A stretch of 64,000 nucleotides of DNA from Rahnella sikkimica (GTDB lineage: Bacteria; Pseudomonadota; Gammaproteobacteria; Enterobacterales; Enterobacteriaceae). The position numbers were made by a program, and so were the translations under genes. Of the stretch, positions 1-13,944 are shown one piece after another. The DNA lies in the NCBI RefSeq assembly GCF_002951615.1, contig NZ_CP019062.1, forward strand, positions 3,968,001 through 4,032,000. The letters are read 5' to 3'. The notes under the pieces were generated by a model. It was not told where the DNA came from, made no database searches, and was given only the letters and a program-made list of their open reading frames with translations. Each line of letters starts with the position of its first letter. The first letter of the stretch is position 1.

Positions 1-1266
<1,266 letters not shown>

Positions 1267-1310
1267 TCGCTGATAGTTTTTTGTCACTAAACGTTGACGC
1301 AACACACATG

Positions 1311-1338
1311 AAAAGGGCATCATTCGATGCCCTTTTTT
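1311..1338 (+). terminator. Rho-independent terminator of tufB
   Basis: A perfect 7-bp stem (GGGCATC/GATGCCC, loop ATTC) at 1315-1332 is flanked by A's on the left and six T's on the right. It ends the tufB transcript ahead of the secE promoter region. Confidence 0.9.
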
Positions 1339-1353
1339 CTACGCTGTGGCGCT

Positions 1354-1407
1354 AGAACCTATCTCATCAGCGATTTATACGTCATAATCACTGGTGAGAT
1401 AGGCTCT
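1354..1407. repeat. Large imperfect inverted repeat between tufB and secE
   Basis: The arms AGAACCTATCTCATCAG (1354-1370) and CTGGTGAGATAGGCTCT (1391-1407) pair at 15 of 17 positions around a 20-nt AT-rich loop. There is no T-run after it, so it does not look like a simple terminator. It lies just downstream of the tufB terminator. It may be one copy of a dispersed palindromic element or a structured leader of secE-nusG transcripts. Confidence 0.6.
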
Positions 1408-1461
1408 GAGATATAGCGTAAAACACCGAATTGCGCTCAAGTAGAGCATCGATCGGTTTGG

Positions 1462-1484
1462 TTTGCCTCGCAATGCGAGGCAAA
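1462..1484 (+). promoter_or_regulatory. Hairpin in the secE leader
   Basis: A perfect 10-bp stem (TTTGCCTCGC/GCGAGGCAAA) with a 3-nt AAT loop lies 36 bp before the secE start. GTTGTTTGTT follows, so it could act as a weak terminator or attenuator, or as an mRNA stability element. The function is inferred only from structure. Confidence 0.45.
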
Positions 1485-1519
1485 GTTGTTTGTTCTGAAT
1501 CATTGTGACGGGTTGGTTT

Positions 1520-1903
1520 ATGAGTGCGAATACCGAGGCTCAAGGGAGCGGGCGCGGCCTGGAAGCGGTAAAGTGGCTGGTTGTTGCCGTTTTGTTGGTT
1601 GTAGCGATTGTCGGTAACTATTATTACCGTGCATACAGCCTGCCGTTACGCGCGTTAGCCGTAGTAGTTATTATCGCAATTGCAGGCGCAGTGGCTTTAT
1701 TGACCACCAAAGGCAAGGCGACAGTTGCGTTTGCTCGTGAAGCGCGCACCGAAGTACGTAAAGTCATTTGGCCAACGCGCCAGGAAACATTGCATACCAC
1801 ACTGATCGTTGCTGCGGTAACTGCCGTTATGTCTCTGATTCTGTGGGGGCTGGATGGTATTTTAGTCCGCCTGGTATCTTTCATTACTGGCTTGAGGTTC
1901 TAA
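1520..1903 (+). CDS. secE: Preprotein translocase subunit SecE
   Basis: SecE is the essential small subunit that clamps SecY in the inner-membrane SecYEG protein channel. The product is 127 residues, the same as E. coli, with three membrane segments (about 19-36, 45-63 and 93-111). The conserved cytoplasmic amphipathic segment [12 protein letters not shown] precedes the last one. The ATG at 1520 is preferred over an upstream in-frame GTG at 1505, because it gives the conserved [15 protein letters not shown] start. The stop codon abuts the nusG ATG, so the two genes form a tightly coupled operon. Confidence 0.96.
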   Translation: MSANTEAQGSGRGLEAVKWLVVAVLLVVAIVGNYYYRAYSLPLRALAVVVIIAIAGAVALLTTKGKATVAFAREARTEVRKVIWPTRQETLHTTLIVAAVTAVMSLILWGLDGILVRLVSFITGLRF

Positions 1904-2449
1904 ATGTCTGAAGCACCTAAAAAACGTTGGTACGTCGTTCAGGCGTTTTCTGGCTTTGAAGGCCGCGTTGCGCAATCGCTGCGTGAGCACATCAAATTAC
2001 ATGACATGGAAGAATTGTTTGGTGAAGTCATGGTCCCAACGGAAGAAGTGGTTGAGATCCGTGGTGGCCAGCGCCGTAAAAGCGAACGAAAATTCTTCCC
2101 GGGTTATGTGCTGGTACAGATGGTGATGAATGACGCCAGCTGGCACTTAGTTCGCAGCGTTCCTCGTGTGATGGGCTTCATCGGCGGAACGTCAGATCGT
2201 CCTGCACCAATCAGCGATAAAGAAGTTGATGCGATCATGAATCGCCTGCAACAAGCGGGTGATAAGCCACGTCCTAAAACACTCTTTGAACCAGGTGAAC
2301 TGGTACGTGTTAACGACGGTCCGTTTGCGGACTTCAATGGTGTGGTCGAAGAAGTTGATTACGAAAAGAGCCGCTTGAAAGTGTCTGTTTCCATCTTTGG
2401 CCGTGCCACACCGGTTGAACTGGATTTTGGGCAGGTTGAAAAAGGCTAA
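1904..2449 (+). CDS. nusG: Transcription termination/antitermination factor NusG
   Basis: NusG binds RNA polymerase, suppresses pausing, and links it to Rho or to the ribosome through S10. The 181-residue product has the NGN domain ([16 protein letters not shown] near the N-terminus, FPGYVLVQM about residue 65) and a C-terminal KOW domain ([18 protein letters not shown], about 127-144). It begins directly after the secE stop codon with no gap. It is followed by a strong terminator and the promoter of the rplKA genes, so secE-nusG is a unit separate from the ribosomal-protein operon. Confidence 0.97.
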   Translation: MSEAPKKRWYVVQAFSGFEGRVAQSLREHIKLHDMEELFGEVMVPTEEVVEIRGGQRRKSERKFFPGYVLVQMVMNDASWHLVRSVPRVMGFIGGTSDRPAPISDKEVDAIMNRLQQAGDKPRPKTLFEPGELVRVNDGPFADFNGVVEEVDYEKSRLKVSVSIFGRATPVELDFGQVEKG

Positions 2450-2488
2450 CAACATCTTTCTAAATATTCATTAGAACAGATGTTGTAC

Positions 2489-2528
2489 AAGGCGCGAAAT
2501 TGAACTACAATTTCGCGCCTTTTGTTTT
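2489..2528 (+). terminator. Terminator after nusG
   Basis: A perfect 13-bp stem (AAGGCGCGAAATT/AATTTCGCGCCTT, 7-nt loop) at 2489-2521 runs into TTGTTTTT. A smaller hairpin (CAACATCT at 2450, AGATGTTG at 2478) sits immediately upstream. Confidence 0.9.
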
Positions 2529-2540
2529 TATGTGCCGCCT

Positions 2541-3058
<518 letters not shown>

Positions 3059-3061
3059 TAA

Positions 3062-3766
<705 letters not shown>

Positions 3767-3787
3767 TTAACTACCTGCGTTTATCGC

Positions 3788-3816
3788 TTTACGCGGGCGA
3801 TAGATTTGTCTAGAAT
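3788..3816 (+). promoter_or_regulatory. Candidate PL10 promoter
   Basis: TTTACG (3788-3793) and TAGAAT (3811-3816), 17 bp apart, are followed by the structured L10 leader. In E. coli a strong promoter for rplJL-rpoBC lies here. The position fits, but the boxes are imperfect. Confidence 0.5.
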
Positions 3817-3855
3817 CTATGGCCCGTTGTTTCGTTAATGCGAAACCAAGATTTT

Positions 3856-3948
3856 TCGGTTGGAGCCTGGCCTATCCAGGCCTCCGTCCAAGACCGCAGG
3901 TGTCCTGAAAGGGACTTAATTTTTCCTGCGTAGACGGTGACAGAGCCT
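3856..3948 (+). ncRNA. L10 leader (rplJL autoregulatory mRNA element)
   Basis: The L10-L12 complex binds this leader and represses translation of rplJ-rplL. The conserved core is clearly visible: GGTTGGAGCCTGGCC, CCAGGCCTCCGTCC, AAGACCGCAGG and CCTGCGTAGACGGTGACAG, which build the characteristic branched fold. It lies about 150 nt before the rplJ start, as in E. coli. The rest of the 336-bp gap between rplA and rplJ holds the candidate promoter upstream and a hairpin (CCGGGGATTTTCCCCGG, 4064-4080) near the rplJ ribosome-binding site. Confidence 0.85.
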
Positions 3949-4102
3949 GAAGAAAATATTTCTTTGTCTTTTTTATAAAGAATTAAGATTTGTCTTTACT
4001 GGATTCTCTGCTCACCGTGTTTGAACGCTTGATATCGATCTCGGTAACAAGCGATGTGAGTTCCGGGGATTTTCCCCGGCCAAATCCAGGAGCAAAAAGC
4101 TA

Positions 4103-4600
4103 ATGGCATTAAATCTTCAAGACAAACAAGCGATTGTTGCTGAAGTCATCGAAGTAGCCAAAGGCGCGCTGTCTGCGGTTGTTGCGGATTCCCGTGGCGT
4201 AACTGTAGATAAAATGACTGAACTGCGTAAAGCAGGTCGTGAAGCTGGCGTTTACATGCGTGTTGTTCGTAACACCTTGATGCGTCGCGTCGTAGAAGGT
4301 ACTCAGTTTGAGTGCCTGAAAGACACGTTTGTCGGTCCAACCTTGATTGCATTCTCTACTGAACACCCAGGCGCTGCTGCCCGTCTGTTCAAAGATTTCG
4401 CTAAAGCGAATGCAAAATTTGAGGTTAAAGCTGCGGCCTTTGAAGGTGAGTTTATCTCTGCGGCTCAAATCGACCGCTTGGCAACTCTGCCTACTTACGA
4501 AGAAGCAATCGCACGCCTGATGGCAACCATGAAAGAAGCCGCTGCAGGCAAATTGGTTCGCACTCTGGCTGCTGTACGCGATCAGAAAGAAGCTGCTTAA
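4103..4600 (+). CDS. rplJ: 50S ribosomal protein L10
   Basis: L10 anchors the L7/L12 dimers to the ribosomal stalk and is the translational repressor of the rplJL mRNA. The product has 165 residues. It begins [15 protein letters not shown] and contains [17 protein letters not shown] and the rRNA-binding [11 protein letters not shown] segment, followed by the C-terminal helix that binds L7/L12. It is preceded by AGGAGC and by the L10 leader. rplL starts 66 bp downstream, and the two are co-expressed. Confidence 0.97.
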   Translation: MALNLQDKQAIVAEVIEVAKGALSAVVADSRGVTVDKMTELRKAGREAGVYMRVVRNTLMRRVVEGTQFECLKDTFVGPTLIAFSTEHPGAAARLFKDFAKANAKFEVKAAAFEGEFISAAQIDRLATLPTYEEAIARLMATMKEAAAGKLVRTLAAVRDQKEAA

Positions 4601-4666
4601 TCAGCCTTTCTTTTCTCGTTCATTTGCTTACGTATACACTATTTCTGAATTCTAGGAACACTTGAA

Positions 4667-5032
4667 ATGTCAATCACTAAAGAACAAATCATTGAAGGCG
4701 TTGCAGCTCTGTCTGTAATGGAAATCGTTGAACTGATCTCCGCTATGGAAGAAAAATTCGGCGTTTCTGCTGCTGCTGCTGTTGCAGGTCCTGCTGCTGC
4801 TGCTGAAGCTGTTGAAGAAAAAACTGAGTTCGACGTTGTTCTGGCTGCTGTTGGCGCGAACAAAGTTGCAGTTATCAAAGCTGTTCGTACCGCAACTGGC
4901 CTGGGTCTGAAAGAAGCTAAAGACCTGGTTGAGTCTGCTCCAGCAGCTCTGAAAGAAGGCATCAGCAAAGACGACGCTGAAGCTCTGAAAAAATCTCTGG
5001 AAGAAGCTGGTGCTTCTGTTGAAGTTAAGTAA
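4667..5032 (+). CDS. rplL: 50S ribosomal protein L7/L12
   Basis: L7/L12 is the multicopy acidic stalk protein that recruits translation factors. The 121-residue product has an N-terminal dimerisation region, an alanine-rich hinge (about residues 38-52, [17 protein letters not shown]) and a C-terminal domain with [16 protein letters not shown]-rich, highly biased codon use reflects its high copy number. Part of the transcription is expected to stop at the attenuator just downstream, so rpoBC is made at a lower level than the stalk proteins. Confidence 0.97.
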   Translation: MSITKEQIIEGVAALSVMEIVELISAMEEKFGVSAAAAVAGPAAAAEAVEEKTEFDVVLAAVGANKVAVIKAVRTATGLGLKEAKDLVESAPAALKEGISKDDAEALKKSLEEAGASVEVK

Positions 5033-5050
5033 GTTTAACTTCCCGGAGTG

Positions 5051-5103
5051 CAGTCTGTCCTAACAGACTGATGGCTGGTGACTTTTTAGTCACCAGCCTT
5101 TTT
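5051..5103 (+). terminator. rplL-rpoB attenuator
   Basis: Two hairpins lie after rplL: CAGTCTGT/ACAGACTG (5051-5070), then an 11-bp perfect stem GGCTGGTGACT/AGTCACCAGCC (5073-5098) followed by five T's. In E. coli this partial terminator sets the ratio of ribosomal protein to RNA polymerase. The remaining leader to rpoB (5104-5362) probably carries the RNase III processing site. I see no other gene in this 330-bp gap. Confidence 0.85.
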
Positions 5104-5362
5104 GCGCTATAGAGTGTCAGTGGTGTTTCACACTGTTTGAGCACTGAACTACTCTAATACCTCTTCTTGATACGCCTTAATATATTGCTGCCGCTTGCCT
5201 TGGCTCATCCAGGGATAATGCACAACGAAATGATTTAAGAGTGATAGAAACAGGTATTGCGGGAAGCGTTTCTGCTTTCCGGTCGACATAAACGGTGTTG
5301 CATGAACTGTCCTTCTCAGGGCAGACAAGATTGGGTCACTGATCAGCGAGCTGAGGAACCCT

Positions 5363-8300
5363 ATGGTTTACTCCTATACCGAGAAAAAACGCATTCGTAA
5401 GGATTTTGGTAAACGTCCACAAGTTTTGGACATTCCCTTTCTCCTTTCTATCCAGCTTGACTCGTTCCAGAAGTTTATCGAGCAAGATCCGGAAGGCCAG
5501 CACGGTTTGGAAGCTGCATTCCGTTCTGTATTTCCAATCAAGAGCTACAGCGGCAATTCTGAGCTGCAATACGTTAGCTACCGTCTTGGTGAGCCAGTAT
5601 TCGACGTTAAAGAATGCCAGATCCGTGGTGTAACTTTCTCCGCGCCACTGCGTGTGAAATTGCGTCTGGTAATCTACGAGCGTGAAGCACCAGAAGGTAC
5701 GGTCAAAGACATCAAGGAACAAGAAGTCTATATGGGCGAAATTCCGCTCATGACCGAAAATGGTACCTTTGTGATTAACGGTACTGAGAGGGTTATCGTA
5801 TCTCAGCTTCACCGTAGTCCAGGCGTATTCTTTGACAGTGATAAGGGTAAAACCCATTCATCGGGTAAAGTGCTGTACAACGCACGTATCATCCCTTACC
5901 GCGGTTCATGGTTAGATTTCGAGTTTGACCCGAAAGACAACCTGTTTGTACGTATTGACCGTCGCCGCAAATTGCCAGCGACCATCATTCTGCGTGCATT
6001 AAGCTATACCACTGAACAGATCCTTGACCTGTTCTTTGAGAAGGTGATTTACCAGATCCGCGACAACAAGTTGCAGATGGAGCTGGTACCTGAGCGCCTG
6101 CGTGGTGAAACCGCTTCCTTTGATATCGAAGCTGACGGCAAAGTCTATATCGAGAAAGGCCGCCGTATCACTGCACGCCATATTCGCCAGCTTGAAAAAG
6201 ACGACATTCAGCGCATCGAAGTTCCTGTTGAGTACATCGCAGGGAAAGTCGTTGCTAAAGACTACATCGACACTAATACCGGTGAGCTGATTGTCCCTGC
6301 GAACATGGAATTGTCTCTGGATTTACTGGCTAAATTGAGCCAGGCCGGACACAAAACTATTGAAACGCTGTTCACCAACGATCTCGATCATGGCGCGTAC
6401 ATGTCCGAGACCATTCGCGTCGACCCAACCAGCGATCGCCTGAGCGCACTGGTTGAGATCTACCGCATGATGCGTCCTGGTGAACCACCAACTCGCGAAG
6501 CTGCTGAAAGCCTGTTTGAGAACCTGTTCTTCTCTGAAGATCGTTACGACCTGTCTGCAGTTGGTCGTATGAAGTTCAACCGTTCTCTGCTGCGTGATGA
6601 AATCGAAGGTTCAGGTATCCTGAGCAAAGACGACATCATCCAGGTAATGAGAAAGCTGATCGGCATTCGTAACGGCCAGGGCGAAGTGGATGATATCGAC
6701 CACTTAGGCAACCGTCGTATTCGTTCTGTCGGCGAAATGGCTGAAAACCAATTCCGTGTAGGTTTGGTTCGTGTTGAGCGTGCAGTTAAAGAGCGCCTGT
6801 CTCTCGGCGACCTCGACACTCTGATGCCTCAGGACATGATCAACGCTAAGCCGATCTCGGCTGCGGTGAAAGAGTTCTTCGGTTCAAGCCAGCTGTCACA
6901 ATTTATGGACCAGAACAACCCGTTGTCTGAGATCACGCACAAACGTCGTATCTCCGCATTGGGCCCGGGCGGTTTGACCCGTGAACGTGCTGGCTTTGAA
7001 GTTCGAGACGTACACCCGACTCACTACGGTCGCGTATGCCCAATCGAAACGCCAGAAGGTCCAAACATCGGTCTGATCAACTCCTTGTCTGTCTACGCAC
7101 AGACCAATGAGTACGGTTTCCTGGAAACCCCTTACCGCCGTGTGCGTGAAGGTATGGTTACCGATGAGATTAACTACCTGTCTGCCATTGAAGAAGGCAA
7201 CTTCGTAATCGCTCAGGCGAACTCCAACCTGGACGAAGAAGGCCACTTCCTGGAAGACTTAGTCACTTGTCGTAGCAAAGGCGAATCAAGCCTGTTTAGC
7301 CGCGATCAGGTTGACTACATGGACGTTTCCACCCAGCAGATCGTCTCCGTTGGTGCTTCTCTGATTCCATTCCTGGAACACGATGACGCCAACCGTGCAT
7401 TGATGGGTGCGAACATGCAACGTCAGGCAGTTCCAACTCTGCGCGCTGATAAGCCGCTGGTAGGTACTGGTATGGAACGTGCTGTAGCGGTTGACTCCGG
7501 TGTTACTGCCGTAGCCAAACGTGGCGGTATTGTTCAGTACGTGGATGCATCCCGTATCGTTATTCGTGTTAACGAAGAAGAGATGTACCCGGGCGAAGCA
7601 GGTATCGACATTTATAACCTGACCAAATACACCCGTTCTAACCAGAACACCTGCATCAACCAGATGCCGTGTGTGAATCTGGGCGAACCCATCGAGCGCG
7701 GTGACGTGCTGGCAGATGGTCCGTCAACAGATCTGGGTGAACTGGCACTGGGTCAGAACATGCGTGTCGCGTTCATGCCTTGGAACGGTTACAACTTCGA
7801 AGACTCCATCTTGGTCTCCGAACGTGTTGTGCAGGAAGACCGCTTCACGACCATCCATATCCAGGAACTGGCATGTGTGTCCCGTGACACCAAGTTAGGG
7901 CCTGAAGAGATCACCGCTGACATCCCTAACGTGGGTGAAGCTGCGCTCTCCAAACTGGATGAATCCGGTATCGTTTATATCGGTGCTGAAGTAACCGGTG
8001 GTGACATTCTGGTCGGTAAAGTTACACCTAAAGGTGAAACTCAGCTGACTCCGGAAGAGAAACTGCTGCGTGCGATCTTCGGTGAGAAAGCGTCTGATGT
8101 TAAAGACTCTTCTCTGCGTGTACCAAACGGCGTTTCCGGTACGATTATTGACGTGCAGGTCTTCACCCGCGATGGCGTGGAAAAAGACAAACGTGCGTTA
8201 GAAATCGAAGAAATGCAGCTGAAACAGGCTAAGAAAGACCTGACTGAAGAGCTGCAAATCCTGGAAGCTGGCCTGTTTGCACGTATCCAGTCTGCGCTGG

Positions 8301-9391
8301 TTGCTGGCGGTGTTGAAGCTGACAAGCTGGGCAAATTGCCTCGCGATCGTTGGTTAGAACTGTCACTGACTGACGAAGACAAACAGAATCAGTTGGAACA
8401 GCTTGCTGAACAGTACGACGAACTGAAATCCGAGTTTGAGAAAAAACTCGAAGCTAAGCGTCGTAAAATCACTCAGGGCGATGATCTGGCACCGGGTGTG
8501 CTGAAAATCGTTAAAGTGTATTTGGCGGTTAAACGTCAAATCCAGCCTGGTGACAAAATGGCAGGCCGCCACGGTAACAAAGGTGTTATCTCCAAGATCA
8601 ATCCGATCGAAGATATGCCTTACGATGAAAACGGGACTCCTGTTGATATCGTACTGAACCCGCTGGGCGTTCCATCACGTATGAACATTGGTCAGATTTT
8701 GGAAACCCACCTGGGTATGGCCGCGAAAGGTATTGGTGAAAAAATCAATGCCATGCTGAAGAAACATGAAGAAGTTTCTAAGCTGCGCGAGTTCATCCAG
8801 CGTGCCTATGATCTGGGCGACGACGTACGTCAGAAAGTTGATCTGACCACCTTCACCGATGATGAAGTATTGCGTCTGGCAGAGAACCTGAAAAAAGGTA
8901 TGCCAATCGCGACACCAGTCTTCGACGGTGCGAAAGAGACAGAGATCAAGCAACTGCTTGAAATGGGCGGCGTCCCAACCTCTGGCCAGATCACACTGTT
9001 TGACGGCCGTACCGGCGAGCAATTTGAGCGTCAGGTTACCGTCGGCTACATGTACATGCTGAAACTGAACCACCTGGTTGACGATAAGATGCACGCGCGT
9101 TCTACCGGTTCTTACAGCCTCGTTACTCAGCAGCCGCTGGGTGGTAAAGCTCAGTTCGGTGGTCAGCGCTTCGGTGAGATGGAAGTGTGGGCACTGGAAG
9201 CATACGGTGCCGCTTATACCCTGCAGGAAATGCTGACGGTTAAGTCCGATGACGTTAACGGCCGTACTAAGATGTATAAAAACATCGTAGATGGCGATCA
9301 TCGTATGGAACCAGGCATGCCGGAGTCCTTCAACGTACTGTTGAAAGAAATCCGTTCTCTGGGTATCAACATCGAGCTGGAAGACGAGTAA
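5363..9391 (+). CDS. rpoB: DNA-directed RNA polymerase subunit beta
   Basis: RpoB forms one pincer of core RNA polymerase and, with RpoC, the active centre. The product is 1342 residues, as in E. coli. The rifampicin-pocket segment ([17 protein letters not shown], then [13 protein letters not shown]) has the wild-type drug-sensitive residues, including the aspartate, histidine, arginine and serine that mutate in resistant strains. Other landmarks are [17 protein letters not shown] and the C-terminal [20 protein letters not shown] clamp contact. The start follows GAGGAACCCT and gives [17 protein letters not shown]. rpoC begins 91 bp downstream in the same transcript. Confidence 0.99.
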   Translation: MVYSYTEKKRIRKDFGKRPQVLDIPFLLSIQLDSFQKFIEQDPEGQHGLEAAFRSVFPIKSYSGNSELQYVSYRLGEPVFDVKECQIRGVTFSAPLRVKLRLVIYEREAPEGTVKDIKEQEVYMGEIPLMTENGTFVINGTERVIVSQLHRSPGVFFDSDKGKTHSSGKVLYNARIIPYRGSWLDFEFDPKDNLFVRIDRRRKLPATIILRALSYTTEQILDLFFEKVIYQIRDNKLQMELVPERLRGETASFDIEADGKVYIEKGRRITARHIRQLEKDDIQRIEVPVEYIAGKVVAKDYIDTNTGELIVPANMELSLDLLAKLSQAGHKTIETLFTNDLDHGAYMSETIRVDPTSDRLSALVEIYRMMRPGEPPTREAAESLFENLFFSEDRYDLSAVGRMKFNRSLLRDEIEGSGILSKDDIIQVMRKLIGIRNGQGEVDDIDHLGNRRIRSVGEMAENQFRVGLVRVERAVKERLSLGDLDTLMPQDMINAKPISAAVKEFFGSSQLSQFMDQNNPLSEITHKRRISALGPGGLTRERAGFEVRDVHPTHYGRVCPIETPEGPNIGLINSLSVYAQTNEYGFLETPYRRVREGMVTDEINYLSAIEEGNFVIAQANSNLDEEGHFLEDLVTCRSKGESSLFSRDQVDYMDVSTQQIVSVGASLIPFLEHDDANRALMGANMQRQAVPTLRADKPLVGTGMERAVAVDSGVTAVAKRGGIVQYVDASRIVIRVNEEEMYPGEAGIDIYNLTKYTRSNQNTCINQMPCVNLGEPIERGDVLADGPSTDLGELALGQNMRVAFMPWNGYNFEDSILVSERVVQEDRFTTIHIQELACVSRDTKLGPEEITADIPNVGEAALSKLDESGIVYIGAEVTGGDILVGKVTPKGETQLTPEEKLLRAIFGEKASDVKDSSLRVPNGVSGTIIDVQVFTRDGVEKDKRALEIEEMQLKQAKKDLTEELQILEAGLFARIQSALVAGGVEADKLGKLPRDRWLELSLTDEDKQNQLEQLAEQYDELKSEFEKKLEAKRRKITQGDDLAPGVLKIVKVYLAVKRQIQPGDKMAGRHGNKGVISKINPIEDMPYDENGTPVDIVLNPLGVPSRMNIGQILETHLGMAAKGIGEKINAMLKKHEEVSKLREFIQRAYDLGDDVRQKVDLTTFTDDEVLRLAENLKKGMPIATPVFDGAKETEIKQLLEMGGVPTSGQITLFDGRTGEQFERQVTVGYMYMLKLNHLVDDKMHARSTGSYSLVTQQPLGGKAQFGGQRFGEMEVWALEAYGAAYTLQEMLTVKSDDVNGRTKMYKNIVDGDHRMEPGMPESFNVLLKEIRSLGINIELEDE

Positions 9392-9482
9392 GTACTCGAA
9401 TTCGCAATGATCACAGGGGCACCTGTCTGGCTGGAGACAGTCAGCAGGTGCCTAACAGGTCTAACCCGACGGGAGCTAATCC

Positions 9483-12400
9483 GTGAAAGACTTACTAAAG
9501 TTTCTGAAAGCGCAAACTAAGACCGAAGAGTTTGATGCGATCAAAATTGCTCTGGCATCGCCAGACATGATCCGTTCTTGGTCTTTTGGTGAAGTTAAGA
9601 AGCCAGAAACCATTAACTACCGTACGTTCAAACCAGAACGTGACGGCCTTTTCTGCGCCCGTATTTTCGGACCAGTAAAAGACTACGAATGCCTGTGCGG
9701 TAAGTACAAGCGTTTAAAACATCGTGGCGTGATCTGCGAGAAGTGCGGCGTTGAAGTGACCCAGACTAAAGTACGCCGTGAGCGTATGGGCCACATCGAA
9801 CTGGCTTCCCCGACAGCACACATCTGGTTCCTGAAATCGCTGCCTTCGCGCATCGGTTTGCTGCTGGATATGCCACTGCGTGACATCGAACGTGTTCTGT
9901 ACTTCGAATCCTATGTGGTTATCGAAGGCGGCATGACTAACCTCGAAAAACGCCAGATCCTGACTGAAGAGCAGTATCTGGATGCGTTGGAAGAGTTTGG
10001 TGATGAGTTCGACGCGAAGATGGGTGCTGAAGCTATTCAGGCTCTGTTGAAAAACATGGATCTGGAAGCGGAATGCGAACAACTGCGTGAAGAGTTGAAC
10101 GAAACCAACTCCGAAACCAAACGTAAGAAGCTGACCAAGCGTATCAAGCTGCTGGAAGCGTTTGTTCAATCTGGTAACAAACCAGAGTGGATGATCCTGA
10201 CCGTGCTGCCTGTTCTGCCACCAGACTTGCGTCCATTGGTTCCGTTGGACGGCGGCCGTTTCGCAACGTCGGATCTGAACGATCTGTATCGTCGCGTGAT
10301 CAACCGTAACAACCGTCTGAAACGCCTGTTGGATCTGGCTGCGCCAGACATCATCGTACGTAACGAAAAACGTATGCTGCAAGAAGCGGTAGATGCTTTG
10401 CTGGATAACGGCCGTCGCGGTCGTGCAATCACCGGCTCTAACAAGCGTCCGCTGAAATCTCTGGCAGACATGATTAAAGGTAAACAGGGTCGTTTCCGTC
10501 AGAACTTGCTGGGTAAACGTGTCGACTACTCTGGTCGTTCCGTTATCACCGTAGGTCCATACCTGCGTCTGCACCAGTGTGGTCTGCCGAAGAAAATGGC
10601 ACTGGAACTGTTCAAACCGTTCATCTACGGCAAATTGGAGCTGCGTGGCCTGGCCACCACTATCAAAGCCGCTAAGAAAATGGTTGAGCGCGAAGAAGCT
10701 GTCGTTTGGGATATCCTGGACGAAGTTATCCGCGAACACCCGGTACTGCTGAACCGTGCACCAACCCTGCACCGTTTAGGTATCCAGGCGTTTGAACCGG
10801 TTCTGATCGAAGGTAAAGCAATTCAGCTGCACCCGCTGGTTTGTGCGGCCTATAACGCCGACTTCGATGGTGACCAGATGGCTGTTCACGTACCGCTGAC
10901 GCTGGAAGCCCAGCTGGAAGCGCGTGCGCTGATGATGTCTACCAACAACATCCTGTCACCTGCGAACGGCGAGCCAATCATCGTTCCTTCTCAGGACGTT
11001 GTATTGGGTCTGTACTACATGACTCGTGACTGTGTTAACGCCAAAGGCGAAGGCATGGTTCTGACCGGTCCTAAAGAAGCTGAGCGTATTTATCGCGGCG
11101 GTTTGGCCTCTCTGCATGCGCGTGTCAAAGTGCGTATTACCGAAGAGATCAAAAATACCGAAGGCGAAGTTACGCACAAGACGTCGATTATTGACACGAC
11201 TGTCGGTCGCGCCATCCTGTGGATGATCGTGCCAAAAGGTCTGCCGTTCTCTATCGTCAACCAGCCTCTGGGCAAAAAAGCTATCTCCAAAATGCTGAAC
11301 ACCTGTTACCGCATTTTGGGCCTGAAGCCGACCGTTATTTTTGCTGACCAGATCATGTACACCGGTTTTGCTTACGCTGCCCGTTCAGGCGCGTCAGTCG
11401 GTATCGATGACATGGTAATCCCTGCGAAGAAAGCAGAGATCATCGAAGAAGCAGAAACCGAAGTTGCTGAAATCCAGGAACAGTTCCAGTCTGGTCTGGT
11501 CACTGCTGGCGAACGCTATAACAAAGTGATCGACATCTGGGCTGCGGCCAACGAACGTGTTGCTAAGGCAATGATGGAAAACTTGTCTGTTGAAGACGTC
11601 GTCAACCGTGACGGTGTTGTTGAACAGCAGGTTTCCTTCAACAGTATCTTTATGATGGCCGACTCCGGTGCGCGTGGTTCTGCTGCACAGATTCGTCAGC
11701 TGGCCGGTATGCGTGGCCTGATGGCTAAGCCGGATGGTTCCATCATTGAAACGCCAATCACCGCGAACTTCCGTGAAGGTCTGAACGTACTCCAGTACTT
11801 CATCTCTACTCACGGTGCGCGTAAAGGCTTGGCGGATACCGCACTTAAAACGGCTAACTCCGGTTATCTGACCCGTCGTCTGGTTGACGTGGCACAGGAT
11901 CTGGTTGTTACCGAAGACGACTGTGGGACTCACGAAGGCATCATGATGACTCCGGTCATCGAAGGTGGCGACGTTAAAGAACCACTGCGCGAACGTGTAT
12001 TGGGTCGTGTAACTGCAGAAGATATCATCAAGCCGGGTACGGCAGATATCCTGGTTCCACGTAACACCCTGCTTCATGAGAAGACGTGTGATCTGTTAGA
12101 AGAAAACTCCGTCGACAGCGTGAAAGTACGTTCAGTCGTAAGTTGCGAAACCGACTTTGGTGTTTGTGCAAACTGCTACGGTCGCGACCTGGCACGTGGT
12201 CACATCATCAACAAAGGTGAAGCGATCGGTGTTATTGCAGCACAGTCCATCGGTGAACCGGGTACTCAGCTGACGATGCGTACGTTCCACATCGGTGGTG
12301 CGGCATCTCGTGCGGCTGCTGAATCCAGCATCCAGGTGAAAAACACCGGTACCATTAAACTGAGCAACCACAAGCACGTTAGCAACTCTAACGGCAAACT

Positions 12401-13703
12401 GGTTATCACTTCCCGTAACACTGAGCTGAAATTGATCGACGAATTCGGTCGTACCAAAGAAAGCTATAAAGTGCCTTACGGTTCCGTGATGGGCAAAGGT
12501 GATGGCGCATCTGTTAACGGCGGCGAGACCGTTGCTAACTGGGATCCGCACACAATGCCAGTTATCAGTGAAGTGAGTGGTTTCATTCGCTTTGCCGATA
12601 TGGTTGATACTCAGACCATTACCCGTCAGACAGATGACCTGACCGGTTTGTCCTCTCTGGTTGTTCTTGATTCTGCAGAACGTACTGGTAGCGGTAAAGA
12701 CCTGCGTCCGGCACTGAAAATCGTTGATGCTAAAGGCGACGACGTATTGATCCCAGGTACAGATATGCCTGCTCAATACTTCCTGCCAGGTAAAGCGATC
12801 GTTCAGCTGGAAGATGGTACTCAGATTCACTCGGGTGACACCCTGGCGCGTATTCCTCAGGAATCCGGCGGTACCAAGGACATCACCGGTGGTCTGCCAC
12901 GCGTTGCTGACTTGTTCGAAGCGCGTCGTCCGAAAGAGCCTGCAATCCTTGCTGAAATCAGCGGGATCATCTCCTTCGGTAAAGAAACCAAAGGCAAACG
13001 TCGTCTGGTAATTTCTCCGTTGGATGGCAGCGATGCTTACGAAGAAATGATTCCAAAATGGCGTCAGCTGAACGTGTTCGAAGGCGAAGTTGTGGAACGT
13101 GGTGACGTCGTATCCGACGGCCCTGAGTCTCCACATGACATCCTGCGTCTGCGTGGTGTTCATGCGGTTACCCGCTACATCACCAACGAAGTGCAGGAAG
13201 TTTACCGTCTGCAAGGCGTTAAGATTAACGATAAACACATCGAAGTTATCGTTCGTCAGATGTTGCGTAAAGGCACCATCGTTAGCGCGGGTGGCACAGA
13301 CTTCCTGGAAGGCGAGCAGGCAGAAATGTCTCGCGTTAAAATCGCTAACCGTAAGCTGGAAGCTGAAGGCAAAATCACGGCAACCTTTAGTCGTGACCTG
13401 CTCGGTATCACCAAGGCATCCCTGGCGACCGAATCCTTCATCTCTGCTGCGTCGTTCCAGGAAACCACGCGCGTTCTTACCGAAGCGGCTGTTGCCGGTA
13501 AACGTGATGAACTGCGTGGCCTGAAAGAGAACGTTATCGTGGGTCGTCTGATCCCAGCCGGTACCGGTTACTCTTACCATCAGGAACGTGCACGTCGTAA
13601 AGCACAGGGTGATGTGCCAGTCGCACCGCCAGTGAGCGCGGATGAAGCAACGGCTAACCTGGCTGAATTGCTGAACGCAGGTTTCGGTAACAACGACGAG
13701 TAA
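9483..13703 (+). CDS. rpoC: DNA-directed RNA polymerase subunit beta'
   Basis: RpoC carries the catalytic magnesium site of RNA polymerase. The product has 1406 residues. The zinc-binding cysteines lie near the N-terminus (CLCGKY and CEKCG). The invariant NADFDGDQ motif (about residues 458-465) supplies the three magnesium-binding aspartates. The trigger-loop region ([10 protein letters not shown]) is present, and a second zinc site reads [13 protein letters not shown]. Translation starts at GTG behind CGGGAGCTAATCC, as in E. coli. A strong terminator follows and ends the rplJL-rpoBC operon. Confidence 0.99.
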   Translation: MKDLLKFLKAQTKTEEFDAIKIALASPDMIRSWSFGEVKKPETINYRTFKPERDGLFCARIFGPVKDYECLCGKYKRLKHRGVICEKCGVEVTQTKVRRERMGHIELASPTAHIWFLKSLPSRIGLLLDMPLRDIERVLYFESYVVIEGGMTNLEKRQILTEEQYLDALEEFGDEFDAKMGAEAIQALLKNMDLEAECEQLREELNETNSETKRKKLTKRIKLLEAFVQSGNKPEWMILTVLPVLPPDLRPLVPLDGGRFATSDLNDLYRRVINRNNRLKRLLDLAAPDIIVRNEKRMLQEAVDALLDNGRRGRAITGSNKRPLKSLADMIKGKQGRFRQNLLGKRVDYSGRSVITVGPYLRLHQCGLPKKMALELFKPFIYGKLELRGLATTIKAAKKMVEREEAVVWDILDEVIREHPVLLNRAPTLHRLGIQAFEPVLIEGKAIQLHPLVCAAYNADFDGDQMAVHVPLTLEAQLEARALMMSTNNILSPANGEPIIVPSQDVVLGLYYMTRDCVNAKGEGMVLTGPKEAERIYRGGLASLHARVKVRITEEIKNTEGEVTHKTSIIDTTVGRAILWMIVPKGLPFSIVNQPLGKKAISKMLNTCYRILGLKPTVIFADQIMYTGFAYAARSGASVGIDDMVIPAKKAEIIEEAETEVAEIQEQFQSGLVTAGERYNKVIDIWAAANERVAKAMMENLSVEDVVNRDGVVEQQVSFNSIFMMADSGARGSAAQIRQLAGMRGLMAKPDGSIIETPITANFREGLNVLQYFISTHGARKGLADTALKTANSGYLTRRLVDVAQDLVVTEDDCGTHEGIMMTPVIEGGDVKEPLRERVLGRVTAEDIIKPGTADILVPRNTLLHEKTCDLLEENSVDSVKVRSVVSCETDFGVCANCYGRDLARGHIINKGEAIGVIAAQSIGEPGTQLTMRTFHIGGAASRAAAESSIQVKNTGTIKLSNHKHVSNSNGKLVITSRNTELKLIDEFGRTKESYKVPYGSVMGKGDGASVNGGETVANWDPHTMPVISEVSGFIRFADMVDTQTITRQTDDLTGLSSLVVLDSAERTGSGKDLRPALKIVDAKGDDVLIPGTDMPAQYFLPGKAIVQLEDGTQIHSGDTLARIPQESGGTKDITGGLPRVADLFEARRPKEPAILAEISGIISFGKETKGKRRLVISPLDGSDAYEEMIPKWRQLNVFEGEVVERGDVVSDGPESPHDILRLRGVHAVTRYITNEVQEVYRLQGVKINDKHIEVIVRQMLRKGTIVSAGGTDFLEGEQAEMSRVKIANRKLEAEGKITATFSRDLLGITKASLATESFISAASFQETTRVLTEAAVAGKRDELRGLKENVIVGRLIPAGTGYSYHQERARRKAQGDVPVAPPVSADEATANLAELLNAGFGNNDE

Positions 13704-13728
13704 TCGTCCGCTGTCGAAACGTATCAAG

Positions 13729-13755
13729 CCGCTCCTTCGGGAGCGGTTTTTTTTT
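13729..13755 (+). terminator. Terminator of the rpoBC operon
   Basis: A 7-bp stem CCGCTCC/GGAGCGG with a stable TTCG loop (13729-13746) is followed by nine T's. This is a textbook intrinsic terminator 25 bp after the rpoC stop. Confidence 0.93.
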
Positions 13756-13802
13756 GCCTGAGATAACGATGTGTTGGTTTTACGGATGAATAAATAGAGA
13801 GG

Positions 13803-13876
13803 AGCCGGAACAGGAAACTGGATGATAACCTGTTCCGGCTGGTTGGAAGCAGCGCCGGGATGCGTGGCGCTGGCCG
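13803..13876 (-). terminator. Tandem hairpins at the 3' end of the thi operon
   Basis: Two dyads lie between the convergent rpoC and thiH genes. One is a perfect 12-bp stem AGCCGGAACAGG/CCTGTTCCGGCT (13803-13840). The other is a CAGCGCC/GGCGCTG stem near 13852-13876. Read on the minus strand they come after thiH, but the sequence beyond is only moderately T-rich (CCTCTCTATTTATTC). They may stabilise the mRNA 3' end or give weak termination. Confidence 0.45.
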
Positions 13877-13944
13877 GCTGCGATGATGCAGCGACAACGG
13901 CACGGTAACCTTCCCGGCGTGCAGGCGCGAGGGGCAAAATCGCT

